Assembly (NCBI RefSeq): GCF_026278245.1
Contig: NZ_CP111079.1
Coordinates: 2,110,501 to 2,174,500 of the forward strand
From: Pontibacter kalidii
GTDB lineage: Bacteria; Bacteroidota; Bacteroidia; Cytophagales; Hymenobacteraceae
Length of the DNA stretch: 64,000 bases
Direction: 5' to 3'
The position numbers and the translations under genes were made by a program. Below, piece by piece: positions 33,496-43,095 of this stretch. Position 1 is the first letter of the stretch. Every line of letters starts with the position of its first letter. The notes beneath the pieces are model-generated. The model did not search any database. It worked only from the letters and a program-made list of their open reading frames with translations, and had not been told where the DNA came from.

Positions 33496-35202
33496 TTACC
33501 AACCTGGGTTTTGCTTAAGCTCTACACCATTGTCTTGGTAAAGCTTTATCTGATCCAGTGGTAGTGGGTTCAGGTAAACTTTTGGATCTACAAAAAGACG
33601 CTGCGAAGCAGCAGAAGGTGCCGGAATGATATAGCCTTCCTCAGCGCCCGTCAACACCACATCATCTTTCAGGCCTTTATAGTCAGCTCTTCTGATCCAG
33701 GCGCCTCGGTTGATGTCTTCATTTGCCTGTGTATCCACGTACTCCAGCTTCATCCATCTTTTCAAGTCATCCAGTCTGAAGCCTTCCATCATAAGTTCAA
33801 CACGTCTCTCACGACGTATCTCCCATATAATGGGTGATACAGAAGGGTCCCGCTCGGGGTCAGAGTAAACGATGCCATTTACAGCAGCCTCGTTGCCCAT
33901 AACCTGCAGATCGGGCATTTCAATGCCTGGTCTGGAACGCAGTACGTTAATGGACATATCCAGATCAGCCTGGGTAAGTGCCGGCCCGCCTACGGTAGCC
34001 AACTCTGCAGCAGCTTCCGCATAGTTTACCAGCACCTCACCGTAACGGATAACAGGAGCATCCGTTGGGTTAAGGTTAGAGCTACCTTCCGGAGTATCTT
34101 TGATAGACTCGTTCAGGAACTTATGGGTAGCATAACCAGACGTTGAGTAGTTGCTAGCGATACCATTCAGGCGCAGTTCATCAGACACAAATGTTTCGGT
34201 GATGCGTGGATCTCTATTGGCCATCACATTCTCAACACCATGGTCTCCCTGGTACAACGGAGAAACAGAAATTGGTAATCCGTCTTCTGCCAAGTAAGTA
34301 TCAATAGCATCTTTGGAAACACCAGTCTGTGGCTCTTTGTTGTTGTAGCTGTTCAGTGCGTGCGTCAGTATACCTGGCTCATACTGTCTGTAAAGTATAA
34401 CTTCCGGGTTACCAGCCAAGTTCAGTGAATTGAACACAGCTCTGTAATCTCCCAGCGAATATTTACCAGAGCTAATGATCTGCTCAGCAGCCCATTTAGA
34501 TGCCTCCAGGTACTCAGCCGCTTTCTCAGCATTGTTGTTGTGGTATTTCTGCCAGGTACCCTCGAACAGGAACACGCGCGACATGAAAGCCAGCACAACA
34601 TCTCTGTTCACAGTCAGCCCTTTGGCGCCATCCGTCGCTCTTACGTTTTCGGCTGCATACCTGAAGTCGGCTAAAACTTTGTCCATTACGAAGGTGCGGG
34701 AGTCGCGGGTTTTGTAGAGCAGTTCTACATCTGCCTCTGTTAACTCCTGCTCAAACCAAGGCACATCACCAAAGCTCTTCACCAGGTCATGATATTCCAA
34801 GCCTCGGAAAAAGCGGCCAACACCTGTCCAGTGGTTTTTAGCGTCCTCAGCCATCGGTACATCCTGCACACGATCGATAAAGATGTTCGCTTTCCTTACC
34901 CAGGCGAATGTCCAGCCACCGCCTGAAGAAGGCACGTTTTTAATGAATTGGGTGGGATTTGAGGGTGCAAAATCATCGTTCAGTGTCTCACCTGAGAAGT
35001 ATTTACCCCAGGAATATCCTGAACCGTAACCGGTAAAGTAGGCCGTGTAAAAGCCATAAGAAAAGGTTCTTACATTTTCCTCGTTTGTCCAGTAAGAATC
35101 GTCCGTTAGTTTATCAACTGGAGGGGTTTCCAGAAAATCTTTCTCACAACTCATCAACATAGATGAAGCAAGAAGTATAGCTGCTATGAATTTTATTTTC
35201 AT
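33496..35202 (-). CDS. SusD/RagB-family surface lipoprotein, pair 2
   Basis: A 568-residue protein with a lipobox (SSMLMSC, Cys19) followed by EKDFLETPPVDKLTDDSYWT, the standard start of canonical SusD/RagB proteins. The C-terminal portion has the typical VIRYGEVLVNYAEAAAEL and EIRRERRVELMMEGFRLDDLKRW stretches. It differs in subtype from the SusD-like_2 protein at 14319, so the two pairs probably bind different ligands. It starts 18 bp after the SusC gene and is followed by a terminator. Ligand unknown. Confidence 0.93.
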   Translation of the reverse strand: MKIKFIAAILLASSMLMSCEKDFLETPPVDKLTDDSYWTNEENVRTFSYGFYTAYFTGYGSGYSWGKYFSGETLNDDFAPSNPTQFIKNVPSSGGGWTFAWVRKANIFIDRVQDVPMAEDAKNHWTGVGRFFRGLEYHDLVKSFGDVPWFEQELTEADVELLYKTRDSRTFVMDKVLADFRYAAENVRATDGAKGLTVNRDVVLAFMSRVFLFEGTWQKYHNNNAEKAAEYLEASKWAAEQIISSGKYSLGDYRAVFNSLNLAGNPEVILYRQYEPGILTHALNSYNNKEPQTGVSKDAIDTYLAEDGLPISVSPLYQGDHGVENVMANRDPRITETFVSDELRLNGIASNYSTSGYATHKFLNESIKDTPEGSSNLNPTDAPVIRYGEVLVNYAEAAAELATVGGPALTQADLDMSINVLRSRPGIEMPDLQVMGNEAAVNGIVYSDPERDPSVSPIIWEIRRERRVELMMEGFRLDDLKRWMKLEYVDTQANEDINRGAWIRRADYKGLKDDVVLTGAEEGYIIPAPSAASQRLFVDPKVYLNPLPLDQIKLYQDNGVELKQNPGW

Positions 35203-35220
35203 TTTGATATCGCTTTAAAA

Positions 35221-38200
35221 TTAGAATGTGGCTTGAAGACCGAATGAGAGTGTTCTGCGATAAGGGTAAACTCTACCAAATGTGTTGGAATCATTCAGGC
35301 CAGCAGTAGTGTAATTCACTTCCGGGTCAATTGGAATGTCTAAGTTATCAAACTCGAATAGGTTCTCGCCGCTAAAGTATACACGCAGTCGGTCAATCTT
35401 TACTTTGCTAGTCAGGGTGCTTGGTAGCGTATAACCGAAAGTGATGTTCTTCATTCTCATGTAAGACAGGTCGAGAAGGTACTTGGTCTGTGGCAGGAAG
35501 TTTCTGGAATTGTTGGCAACCGCTGAACCTTCCTGATCTGTAGGACGTGGATAATAAGCATTCGGGTTCTCTGGAGTCCAGTAGTCCATCTGGTGGGCAT
35601 ACCAGGCTTCGCCGGCTCTGTATCCAGGGATGAACAGCGGTCCGTTTGCCCAGAAGTCACGCTTTCCAACACCCTGGAAGAACAGACTCAGGTCAAATCC
35701 TTTGAAGTCGGCACCTAAGCGCAGTCCATACTGATAGCGTGGCGTAGAGTTACCGATCACTTTCATATCGCCATGATCATCAACTGTTTCCGAGCCACGA
35801 TCAATTTTGCCGTCGCCGTTCAGGTCTTTATATTTTATATCGCCCGGTCCATAAAAGAACCAGCCGCTTTCGTAGAATGCCTGAGATGGTACTCCTTCTT
35901 TCAAGATATAATGCCCGTTAGCATCCTCTACCAGTTTTCCGCTAGCGTCCTGAACAAAATCATCGTTTGTAAAGAAACGATCGGTTTCGTATCCCCAGAT
36001 ATCGCCAAGCACCATTCCCGGACGATTTTGGTTTATGCCTCTGTTATCAGCATAGTCTGTGATCTTCTCCTTAAAATCTGCCAAGGTTGCAGTTGCGTTG
36101 ATGTTGAAGCCGCTATTAAAGGTGTGCTCAAAGTCAACAGCAAGCTCCCATCCTGTGGTCTGCAGTTCTCCACTGTTACGAATAGTAGGCGTGGTGCCAA
36201 ATGAAGATGGCTGAACAAGGCCCTCGCTGTGCATGTCTTCCGTAGTTCTTCTATACCAGTCAAAGGTTACACCAACCTTATCCTTCAGGAATCTTGCATC
36301 CAAACCAAAGTCAAGGGTATTTACTGTCTCCCAAGTTAAACCTGCCGGAAATGCCCCTGGCGTACCCGCAGTTACTACATTGACACCTCCTATCAGCCAT
36401 CCAGATGAAGAAGAGCTCATCAAGCGATAGATATCACCCAGTCTTGAGTTAGGGTTACCAATAGAACCATAAGAACCTCTCAGCTTCAGGAAAGTCATCA
36501 CCGGATCAGCAAATTCCATGAATGGTTCTTTGCTGATCACATAACCAACAGACATGGAAGGGAAAAAGGCCCATTTCTTAGTTGGGGAAAGTCGGGATGA
36601 GCCGTCGTATCTTCCGTTAAACTCAACTAGGTATTTCTCGTCAAAAGCATAGTTCAGACGGCCAAATGTACCGATGTTAGCCCACTCATCACGCGCACCA
36701 TCCACAAACTGGTCACCAGTGGCAAGGTCGATCTCACCCATGTTAGGGTCCATCAGATTTCGCTTCTGAGACATTTGGTACCAGTATTCGTAGCGCTCGG
36801 CGTCGCCACCTGCCATCACTTTAAAGGAGTGTCTGCCGATGTCCTTTACGTAGGTAGCAAAAACTTTACCTACATTTCTGTTGCTCCAGTCAGAGTTGTA
36901 TTGCACTCTGTTATAAGCAGCACTGCTGTATGGCTCATACTTCAAGTTTGCACCAGTCGCCCAGAAGTTGTAGGCAGATAAAACACCACCCGTCTGGTGC
37001 TCATGTCCGTTGTTTCCGGTGTATGTGTAATCAGCATCAATGGTCAGTCCCTTCAGAGGCTTTAACGTTCCTCCAATGTTGATGCGCGTCATCTCTGACG
37101 TCTCGTTGTTCATCTTCGCCTGCTGCACCTCTGTAATAGCGCTTCTGAACGGATGGCCTTCGTAGGTGCCGTACGGGTAAACGGCTGGCCATCTGTAGAG
37201 GTAATACCACGGGTCATATGTTTCGCTGGAGAAGTAGAACGGACGTGTAAAGTCAGATTTAGAGTACAGAACCTTGGCGCGAGCGTCAAACCAATCTGTA
37301 ACAGTCGTATTCACCCCAACGTTTAGGTTGTACCTGTTATACTCGTCCGGGTTCACTTTCAGTACACCTTCTTGGCCCAGATAACCTAAACCCAGGTAAT
37401 AGTTGGTCTTCTCGCTGCCACCAGACACAGTCACATCATGCTTCTGCTGCGGCGTCCATTCTTTCATGAACATCTCACCCGGATCCCAGGAGCGGTAGAA
37501 GAACAAGCGTCCGTCTCTTATCTCAAAGTCACGACCCAGAACCATTTCGTTGCCCAAGTCCTGGCCGCCGTACTGCTGTTCCCACTCCCGCATCTTCTCA
37601 ATGGAGGTCTGGTCAATGTACATACCCACTACTCCAAATACATTTGTATTTGGGTTCTTTCTTCTCAGCGCCTGAAAAGCCGCCTCAGCTCCATCGGCTG
37701 CAGGTGCAATCTCAGGAGTTGTGGTTGGAGTAGCCCAGGAGAAGTTGTTGGAGTACGTAACTTTTGTGTCTGATCCTCTTTTGCCAGATTTCGTGGTGAT
37801 CAGGACTACACCCCAGGCACCTCTGGCACCATAGATAGAGGCAGAGGCAGCATCTTTCAGCACAGAGATCGACTCAATGTCCTCCGGGTTGATCATCTGT
37901 AGGCTAGGAATCTCCACGTTGTCCACTAAGATCAGCGGCTTTGCCCCTGGATTTCTCAGCGTTCCTGATATCCCGCGCAAAGTAATGTTAGGGTTTTGCC
38001 CGATTGCACCACTGGAAGTAGTGATGGTTAAGCCTGGTGTTGTACCCTGCAAAGCACGCGCCACGTCAGTAACCGGGCGTGACTCCAGCACTTTCGTGTC
38101 TACAGTAGACACAGCACCAGTCAGATTGGCCTTTTTCTGTGTACCGTAACCAACAACCACAACTTCCTCCAGTGCCTTGGCATCAGTCTGAAGCGCTACA

Positions 38201-38484
38201 TCGATAGTTGAGGCATTACCCACTGTTCGCTCCTCCGGCTTCATGCCGATAAAAGAGAACACAAGCACATCGCTCGGCTCAATATTGTTAATTGAGTATT
38301 GGCCTGAAGCATCCGTGGTAGTTCCACGCGACTTGCCTTTAACGGTAACAGACACCCCCGGGAGTTCAAATTTATCCTCCTCGGATGTTACTGTTCCACT
38401 TACGGTTTTGCCTTGGGCAAAACCTTCTGCATGTAGCAGGAGCATACATAGCCCCCACAGAATACATCGTAAATATTTTTTCAT
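35221..38484 (-). CDS. SusC/RagA-family TonB-dependent transporter, pair 2
   Basis: A 1087-residue protein: signal peptide (ending EGFAQG), a carboxypeptidase-regulatory-like domain at about 28-105, then a plug with VVVVGYGTQKKANLTGAV and the signature ASIYGARGAWGVVLITTKSG. A beta-barrel follows, ending RRTLSFGLQATF. It imports an oligomer bound by the following SusD. The barrel sequence is clearly different from that of the first SusC. A TTAGCA/TGCTAA pair lies upstream (38577-38634) in a region like that before the first susC, which suggests shared control. Confidence 0.93.
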   Translation of the reverse strand: MKKYLRCILWGLCMLLLHAEGFAQGKTVSGTVTSEEDKFELPGVSVTVKGKSRGTTTDASGQYSINNIEPSDVLVFSFIGMKPEERTVGNASTIDVALQTDAKALEEVVVVGYGTQKKANLTGAVSTVDTKVLESRPVTDVARALQGTTPGLTITTSSGAIGQNPNITLRGISGTLRNPGAKPLILVDNVEIPSLQMINPEDIESISVLKDAASASIYGARGAWGVVLITTKSGKRGSDTKVTYSNNFSWATPTTTPEIAPAADGAEAAFQALRRKNPNTNVFGVVGMYIDQTSIEKMREWEQQYGGQDLGNEMVLGRDFEIRDGRLFFYRSWDPGEMFMKEWTPQQKHDVTVSGGSEKTNYYLGLGYLGQEGVLKVNPDEYNRYNLNVGVNTTVTDWFDARAKVLYSKSDFTRPFYFSSETYDPWYYLYRWPAVYPYGTYEGHPFRSAITEVQQAKMNNETSEMTRINIGGTLKPLKGLTIDADYTYTGNNGHEHQTGGVLSAYNFWATGANLKYEPYSSAAYNRVQYNSDWSNRNVGKVFATYVKDIGRHSFKVMAGGDAERYEYWYQMSQKRNLMDPNMGEIDLATGDQFVDGARDEWANIGTFGRLNYAFDEKYLVEFNGRYDGSSRLSPTKKWAFFPSMSVGYVISKEPFMEFADPVMTFLKLRGSYGSIGNPNSRLGDIYRLMSSSSSGWLIGGVNVVTAGTPGAFPAGLTWETVNTLDFGLDARFLKDKVGVTFDWYRRTTEDMHSEGLVQPSSFGTTPTIRNSGELQTTGWELAVDFEHTFNSGFNINATATLADFKEKITDYADNRGINQNRPGMVLGDIWGYETDRFFTNDDFVQDASGKLVEDANGHYILKEGVPSQAFYESGWFFYGPGDIKYKDLNGDGKIDRGSETVDDHGDMKVIGNSTPRYQYGLRLGADFKGFDLSLFFQGVGKRDFWANGPLFIPGYRAGEAWYAHQMDYWTPENPNAYYPRPTDQEGSAVANNSRNFLPQTKYLLDLSYMRMKNITFGYTLPSTLTSKVKIDRLRVYFSGENLFEFDNLDIPIDPEVNYTTAGLNDSNTFGRVYPYRRTLSFGLQATF

Positions 38485-39024
38485 GTTTGAGATAGGTTGA
38501 TATTTGGGGGTGAAGATATATAATATTTTATATTCTATAATAATTTTAGAGATAATTTGTCGCTATAACATCGATTTTAGCATTTAAAGAAAGTATGCCA
38601 TCACCCTCCTGCAACCATCTCTATAACATGCTAAATTAATTGAAATCAAAACTCATCTGCTCATAAGGCAATGTATTATCTGCTAACCAGGTACTATCAC
38701 CAAGACTAATAACACAGAATAAAGAAGCACTCACTCAAATTTAATAAATAGAAAAATCCAATTTATCACTACATCTTCACTTCTAAAAACAAACGTGTGC
38801 GTAAAGTATAAAAAGGAGAGTGACTATTGTCAGTACAATTGCACCGGCAGATAAACTGGCTTTAGAAGGAGTGCCAACGGATTACGGCCTAACGAATCCA
38901 AAGTGTTTTTTTGGCCTTTGGCTTGAGGAGCATGAAAGAAAACGAGGGCTACAGTCGGGGCAGGCAGTCATATTACCATTTAGGCGCTGCGCGAAGGCTC
39001 AGGAGGCAACCCAGTCAGAGGCGC
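38485..39024. other. AT-rich spacer upstream of susC pair 2 (540 bp)
   Basis: The first 200 bp next to susC are strongly AT-rich and probably hold its promoter and the candidate operator. The rest contains short frames without protein character. It separates susC from a leftward housekeeping gene. Confidence 0.5.
38577..38634. promoter_or_regulatory. Candidate ROK operator pair upstream of susC pair 2
   Basis: TTAGCA (38577-38582) and TGCTAA (38629-38634), flanked by TTT/AAA, lie 93-150 bp before the susC start. Order and spacing (52 bp start to start) resemble the pairs at 10954 and 16145. The core is one base shorter than at those sites, so this is the weakest member. Confidence 0.35.
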
Positions 39025-39786
39025 CTATGCTTTTAGTCGCTTTATCCTTTCGACAAACTGCTGCATGCGCTCGTAGTGGGAGCCTTTCCAATACACGCGG
39101 CTGCAGGAGGGGCAGCGGAAGAAGTCATGGAAGTATAGCCGTGTCTTGGGCGGCAGTTCGTCCAGCACCTCTTCCTTTGCCACCTCCTGCACCGGTACAT
39201 TGCAGGCCAGGCAGCGCTCAAACGGGCTAAAGCTATCCTGCAGGCGAAAACGCCGGATCACCTCCTCCAGTTGCTCCTCGGTGTGCTGCGAGCGCAACCA
39301 GTAACCCCATGCGATGCTTTTCTGCTTCAGTAACCCTACATCGCGCGTCAGCACTACCCGCTGCTGTTGGGCAGCGATACGCGCAATCACATTATCCGAA
39401 AGGTCTGTCTGGTAGAAAGTGTCGAGGCCGAGCAGGCGCATGCTTTTGGCCAGCGTGCCCAGGTGCACGTCGAGTATAAAACGGTGCGGCGGCGGGTTAC
39501 GTTCTTCAAAGGTATAACCGGCAGGCCACTCCTTCCCCGTCTCCACCGGGTATACTTCCACCGCATCGCCGGGCCGAAGCAAGTATGAAAATGCAACCAG
39601 CTTGTTATTTGCCAGCACCACATCCACTTCCGGGTGCGGCACGCCCATGGCCTCCATGGCATCTTTTATGGCAGGCGTGCCCTGGAAAGTAAAACGTATG
39701 GTTTTGCCCTTGCGGTGCTTGTTGAGAAAGTCGTTTAAAGCACCATGAAATCGAAACGTGGCCGCATGCTCTGGTAGTTTGCTCAT
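39025..39786 (-). CDS. Mut7-C RNase-domain protein with N-terminal ubiquitin-like fold
   Basis: A 253-residue protein. Residues of about 8-85 form a ThiS/ubiquitin-like domain (ATFRFHGALNDFLNKHRKG ... LLRPGDAVEVYPV). Residues of about 98-240 are a Mut7-C PIN-like domain with FILDVHLGTLAKSMRLLGLD, VVLTRDVGLLKQ and a zinc ribbon (CLACN ... CPSC). The family is predicted to be an RNase; no activity is firmly established for bacterial members. It stands alone on the minus strand between the susC region and a MITE-like repeat and is probably a housekeeping gene. Confidence 0.85.
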   Translation of the reverse strand: MSKLPEHAATFRFHGALNDFLNKHRKGKTIRFTFQGTPAIKDAMEAMGVPHPEVDVVLANNKLVAFSYLLRPGDAVEVYPVETGKEWPAGYTFEERNPPPHRFILDVHLGTLAKSMRLLGLDTFYQTDLSDNVIARIAAQQQRVVLTRDVGLLKQKSIAWGYWLRSQHTEEQLEEVIRRFRLQDSFSPFERCLACNVPVQEVAKEEVLDELPPKTRLYFHDFFRCPSCSRVYWKGSHYERMQQFVERIKRLKA

Positions 39787-39860
39787 ACTTTGCTTTACGG
39801 CAGGCTAATAATTGGTTGTTCGTTGTTAGGGTTGCGATTATACCCCGAAGTATAAACCTC

Positions 39861-39984
39861 AAGTTGCGATTAACCCACCCCTGCCCCTCCAAGGAGGGGA
39901 ACTTCGCAAAAGAGTAGGTGATTCCCCTCCTCGGAGGGGTTAGGGGTGGGTTTACACCTGCACATCATGAGTAGATCGCAACTT
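39861..39984. repeat. MITE-like palindromic element, copy 2
   Basis: The terminal inverted repeats AAGTTGCGAT (39861-39870) and ATCGCAACTT (39975-39984) enclose a second inverted layer, TTAACCCACCCCT / AGGGGTGGGTTTA, and an inner CCCCTCCAAGGAGGGG palindrome. The remainder of the 343-bp gap between the Mut7-C and NRAMP genes holds two exact-but-one 14-bp repeats (AATAACTAGCAACT) at 40090-40117 and no gene. The element matches 2764-2924. Confidence 0.65.
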
Positions 39985-40129
39985 GGGTTATAAAGTAGAG
40001 TAATTTTTACCAGTGGAGAAAGACTTCCCTGCTTATCAAAGCTAGCCTCCGTTTCAGCACTTCATAAGACCTTGCACTCATCCTATACCAATAACTAGCA
40101 ACTAATAACTAGCAACCATTTACGGGTAA

Positions 40130-41317
40130 CTACTCCAGCAACTTGGGCAGCTGCTGCAGCAAGGTATACCCGCCGAGGCAGGCCATTACCAGCACCACCA
40201 GCACCCCAAAAACCGTGAGCAGCGGCGGGTGGCGGTACTCCCCAATAATAGCAGGCTTGTAAGCCGCAATAAGTATAACGGCCAGCGTGAGCGGCAAGAT
40301 GAGTCCATTTAAGGCACCGGCCAGTATAAGCAGGCGTACCGGCTGACCTATCGTAACGAAAACGGCGGTGGACACAAGTATAAACCCGATGATCACCCAG
40401 TTCTCATACTTGCGGATAGTGCCGCTGAAGGACTTGACGAAGGACACGGAAGTATAAGCTGAGCCGATAACCGAGGTCACCGCTGCCGAGAGCATCACCA
40501 GCCCGAAAAGCCTGTAGCCCAGCTCGCCCGCTGCCAGCCGAAAAACGGAGGCAGGTGGATTCGCCGAATCCAGCACCAGCCCCTTGCTCACCACGCCCAG
40601 CGCCGCCAGAAACAGAAATATGCGAATAACGGAGGCCACGGTTATCCCTGAAACGGCACTTGTATTTACCTGCCGCAGCGATTCTTTACCTTTCACGCCG
40701 GCATCTAGCAAACGGTGGCCACCTGCAAAGGTGATATAGCCGCCCACAGTGCCACCCACCAGCGTCACGATAGCTAGCACATCCACCTCGTCGGGCAGAA
40801 AGGTCTTGGCCACGGCCTCCCCGACAGGCGGAGCGGAAGTAATGGCGACGTATACGATCAGCAGGATCATCAAAAAACCCATCACCTGCGCGAACCGGTC
40901 CATCACCTTACCGGCCTCGCGCACCAGGAAAACACCGACCGCCATGGCCGCGGCAAGTATAGCGCCCGTTTCCGGCGAAAAGCCCAGCAGCACATTAAAG
41001 CCGAGCCCGGCACCGCCCACATTGCCAATGTTAAAGGCCAGCCCACCCAGCACGATCAGGAAAGAGATAAAGGCGCCCAGCCCCGGCAGCACCAGGTTGG
41101 CGATGTCCTGTGCCCGCCGCTCCGACACCGCGATCACCCGCCACACGTTCAGCTGCACACCGATATCGAGGATGATGGAGACAAGTATAACGAAGCCGAA
41201 GCTGGCCGCCAGTTGCTGCGTGAAAACAGTCGTCTGCGTCAGGAAGCCGGGGCCGACGGCAGAGGTCGCCATCAGGAATGCCGCACCAAGCAAAACGCTC
41301 CAGTTCTTGTGTTTCAT
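40130..41317 (-). CDS. NRAMP-fold membrane transporter of the YcsG type
   Basis: A 395-residue protein with about eleven membrane segments, related to the NRAMP family. The canonical metal motif of segment 1 (DPGN) is absent, replaced by VGPGFLTQTTV, and the Met-Pro-His of segment 6 is replaced by GGYITFAGGHR. A metal substrate is therefore unlikely. It begins 6 bp after pxpA, matching the ycsF-ycsG neighbourhood of Bacillus, so it is the probable uptake system for 5-oxoproline or a related compound (inference). It is the last gene of the leftward yjjX-pxpBCA operon. Confidence 0.8.
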   Translation of the reverse strand: MKHKNWSVLLGAAFLMATSAVGPGFLTQTTVFTQQLAASFGFVILVSIILDIGVQLNVWRVIAVSERRAQDIANLVLPGLGAFISFLIVLGGLAFNIGNVGGAGLGFNVLLGFSPETGAILAAAMAVGVFLVREAGKVMDRFAQVMGFLMILLIVYVAITSAPPVGEAVAKTFLPDEVDVLAIVTLVGGTVGGYITFAGGHRLLDAGVKGKESLRQVNTSAVSGITVASVIRIFLFLAALGVVSKGLVLDSANPPASVFRLAAGELGYRLFGLVMLSAAVTSVIGSAYTSVSFVKSFSGTIRKYENWVIIGFILVSTAVFVTIGQPVRLLILAGALNGLILPLTLAVILIAAYKPAIIGEYRHPPLLTVFGVLVVLVMACLGGYTLLQQLPKLLE

Positions 41318-41323
41318 ACGTGC

Positions 41324-42085
41324 TTAGGTGGCAGAGATGAGGATGCCCGCGGCGGTGAGGCATTCGCGGATGCGTTTGGCAAACGATAGCGCGTGCGGCC
41401 CATCCCCGTGGATGCAAATGGTTTCAGCCTTTATACTTACCTCCGCCCCCTGCTGCGACTGCACCTTGCCCTCCTTTACCATCCGCAGCACTTGCTGCAC
41501 CGCCTGCTCCTGTTCGATAATAAAGGCATTTGGCTGGCGGCGCGGCGTGAGCGTGCCGTCCTGCTGATAGGTGCGGTCGGCGAAAACCTCGCTGGCGGTT
41601 CTAAGCCCATACTTCTCCCCTGCCTTTAGCAGCTCGCTTCCGGCCAGGCCGTAAAGTATAAGTTCTGCATCTACCCTAGCAACAGCATCCGCTATGGCCT
41701 CAGACAAGGCAGTGTTGGTTGCCGCCATATTATAAAGCGCGCCATGCGGCTTAACGTGGTGCAGCCTGGCACCCTCCGCTCTGGCAACGCCCATCAGCGC
41801 GCCCAACTGGTACACCACCATATCGTATACTTCCTCCGCCGACACCGCCATCTCCCTTCTGCCAAAACCTACCAAATCGGGCAGCCCCGGATGCGCCCCA
41901 ATGGCCACGCCTTTCTCCAGCGCCAGCCGCACGGTTTTTTTCATGGTGGCCGGGTCACCGGCATGGAAGCCGCAGGCAATATTGGCAGAACTCACGAAGT
42001 CCAGAAGTTCGCTGTCGTTGCCCATTTGCCAGGCGCCGAAGCCCTCGCCCATGTCGCAGTTCAGGTCTACGGAGAGTTGATTCAT
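41324..42085 (-). CDS. pxpA: 5-oxoprolinase subunit A (LamB/YcsF family)
   Basis: A 253-residue protein. The opening [14 protein letters not shown] and the following [12 protein letters not shown] are diagnostic of LamB/YcsF proteins; KPHGALYN and CIHGDGPHA are also present. PxpA, PxpB and PxpC together form the ATP-dependent bacterial 5-oxoprolinase that opens pyroglutamate to glutamate. Its start overlaps the pxpC stop by 4 bp (ATGA), so translation is coupled. All three subunits are encoded in order here. Confidence 0.94.
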   Translation of the reverse strand: MNQLSVDLNCDMGEGFGAWQMGNDSELLDFVSSANIACGFHAGDPATMKKTVRLALEKGVAIGAHPGLPDLVGFGRREMAVSAEEVYDMVVYQLGALMGVARAEGARLHHVKPHGALYNMAATNTALSEAIADAVARVDAELILYGLAGSELLKAGEKYGLRTASEVFADRTYQQDGTLTPRRQPNAFIIEQEQAVQQVLRMVKEGKVQSQQGAEVSIKAETICIHGDGPHALSFAKRIRECLTAAGILISAT

Positions 42086-43095
42086 ACTTGGTTAAGCTTG
42101 TATAAAATGGCCTGCTGTAACGCCAGCATGCTTAATTCCTGTTGATAGAATAATCGCTGCGCCTCCTCCAGGCTAATATCCTCAAAGCTGATAACGCCAC
42201 CCGGCTGCACCTGCGCCAGCTTCGGGAGGTCTGCAGTGATGACCTGGATTATGCGCGGGTAACCGCCCGTAGTCTGCGCATCGGCCATAAGTATAATGGG
42301 ATTGCCCTGCTTTGGCACCTGCACCGTGCCAAAGCTCACGGCCGTGGAGAGCATTCCCCGCTCCTCCTCCAGCACCAGCATAGCCCCCTGCAGGCGGTAG
42401 CCCATCCTGTCCGACTGCGGCAGGAGTTTATACTTCTCCTGCCAGATATAACCGCGGCTGCTTTCCGAGAACCAGTTATACTCCAGGTTGCCCCTTGCCC
42501 GCAGCACCGGGTATTGCGCATAGGCTGGCAGCAGCTCCGGCTCCGGGCTCCACAGCGCCTCTGTAAAACTAGCTTCCTTTTTACCCTGCAGGAGCAGCGC
42601 ACTCAGTATCTGTCTGTTTGTTTCTGATGATGCCCCAAGGTATAACTTGTCCCCGCTGCGAAGAGCACGCCCCTGCAGACCGCCGAGGCCGGCGTGCATG
42701 TACGTTGAGCAACTGCCCATCACCACCGGCACGTCAACCCCTCCGCCCACAGCCAGATAAGTATAGTTGCCATACCTGGGCTTGCCGAAGCGAAGTATAC
42801 TTCCGGCCTTCACCAGCACCGGCCGCCACAGGCGCACGGGCTTGTCATTTATACTTGCTGACAGATCGGCTCCACCTAAGGCGATTATAGTATCCTGCTC
42901 AAACTCTATTTCCGGCCCCTGCATACTAATCTCCAGCGTTGCCGCTCCTTCAGCATTCCCCACCAGTAAATTAGCAATGCGCAGGGCCACTTTATCCATG
43001 GCGCCACCCACCACTACACCTTGCCGCTGGTAGCCGTAACGACCCAGGTCCTGCACGGTCGTGAGCAAGCCCGGCTTTCTTATTTTTAGTCCCAT
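42082..43095 (-). CDS. pxpC: 5-oxoprolinase subunit C (KipA/biotin-dependent carboxyltransferase-like)
   Basis: A 337-residue protein of the KipA/AHS2 family. Recognisable stretches are [19 protein letters not shown] at the start, [15 protein letters not shown], and [10 protein letters not shown]. It shares its fold with the carboxyltransferase half of urea amidolyase, but here it serves as a 5-oxoprolinase subunit. It overlaps pxpB upstream by 10 bp and pxpA downstream by 4 bp. Confidence 0.93.
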   Translation of the reverse strand: MGLKIRKPGLLTTVQDLGRYGYQRQGVVVGGAMDKVALRIANLLVGNAEGAATLEISMQGPEIEFEQDTIIALGGADLSASINDKPVRLWRPVLVKAGSILRFGKPRYGNYTYLAVGGGVDVPVVMGSCSTYMHAGLGGLQGRALRSGDKLYLGASSETNRQILSALLLQGKKEASFTEALWSPEPELLPAYAQYPVLRARGNLEYNWFSESSRGYIWQEKYKLLPQSDRMGYRLQGAMLVLEEERGMLSTAVSFGTVQVPKQGNPIILMADAQTTGGYPRIIQVITADLPKLAQVQPGGVISFEDISLEEAQRLFYQQELSMLALQQAILYKLNQV

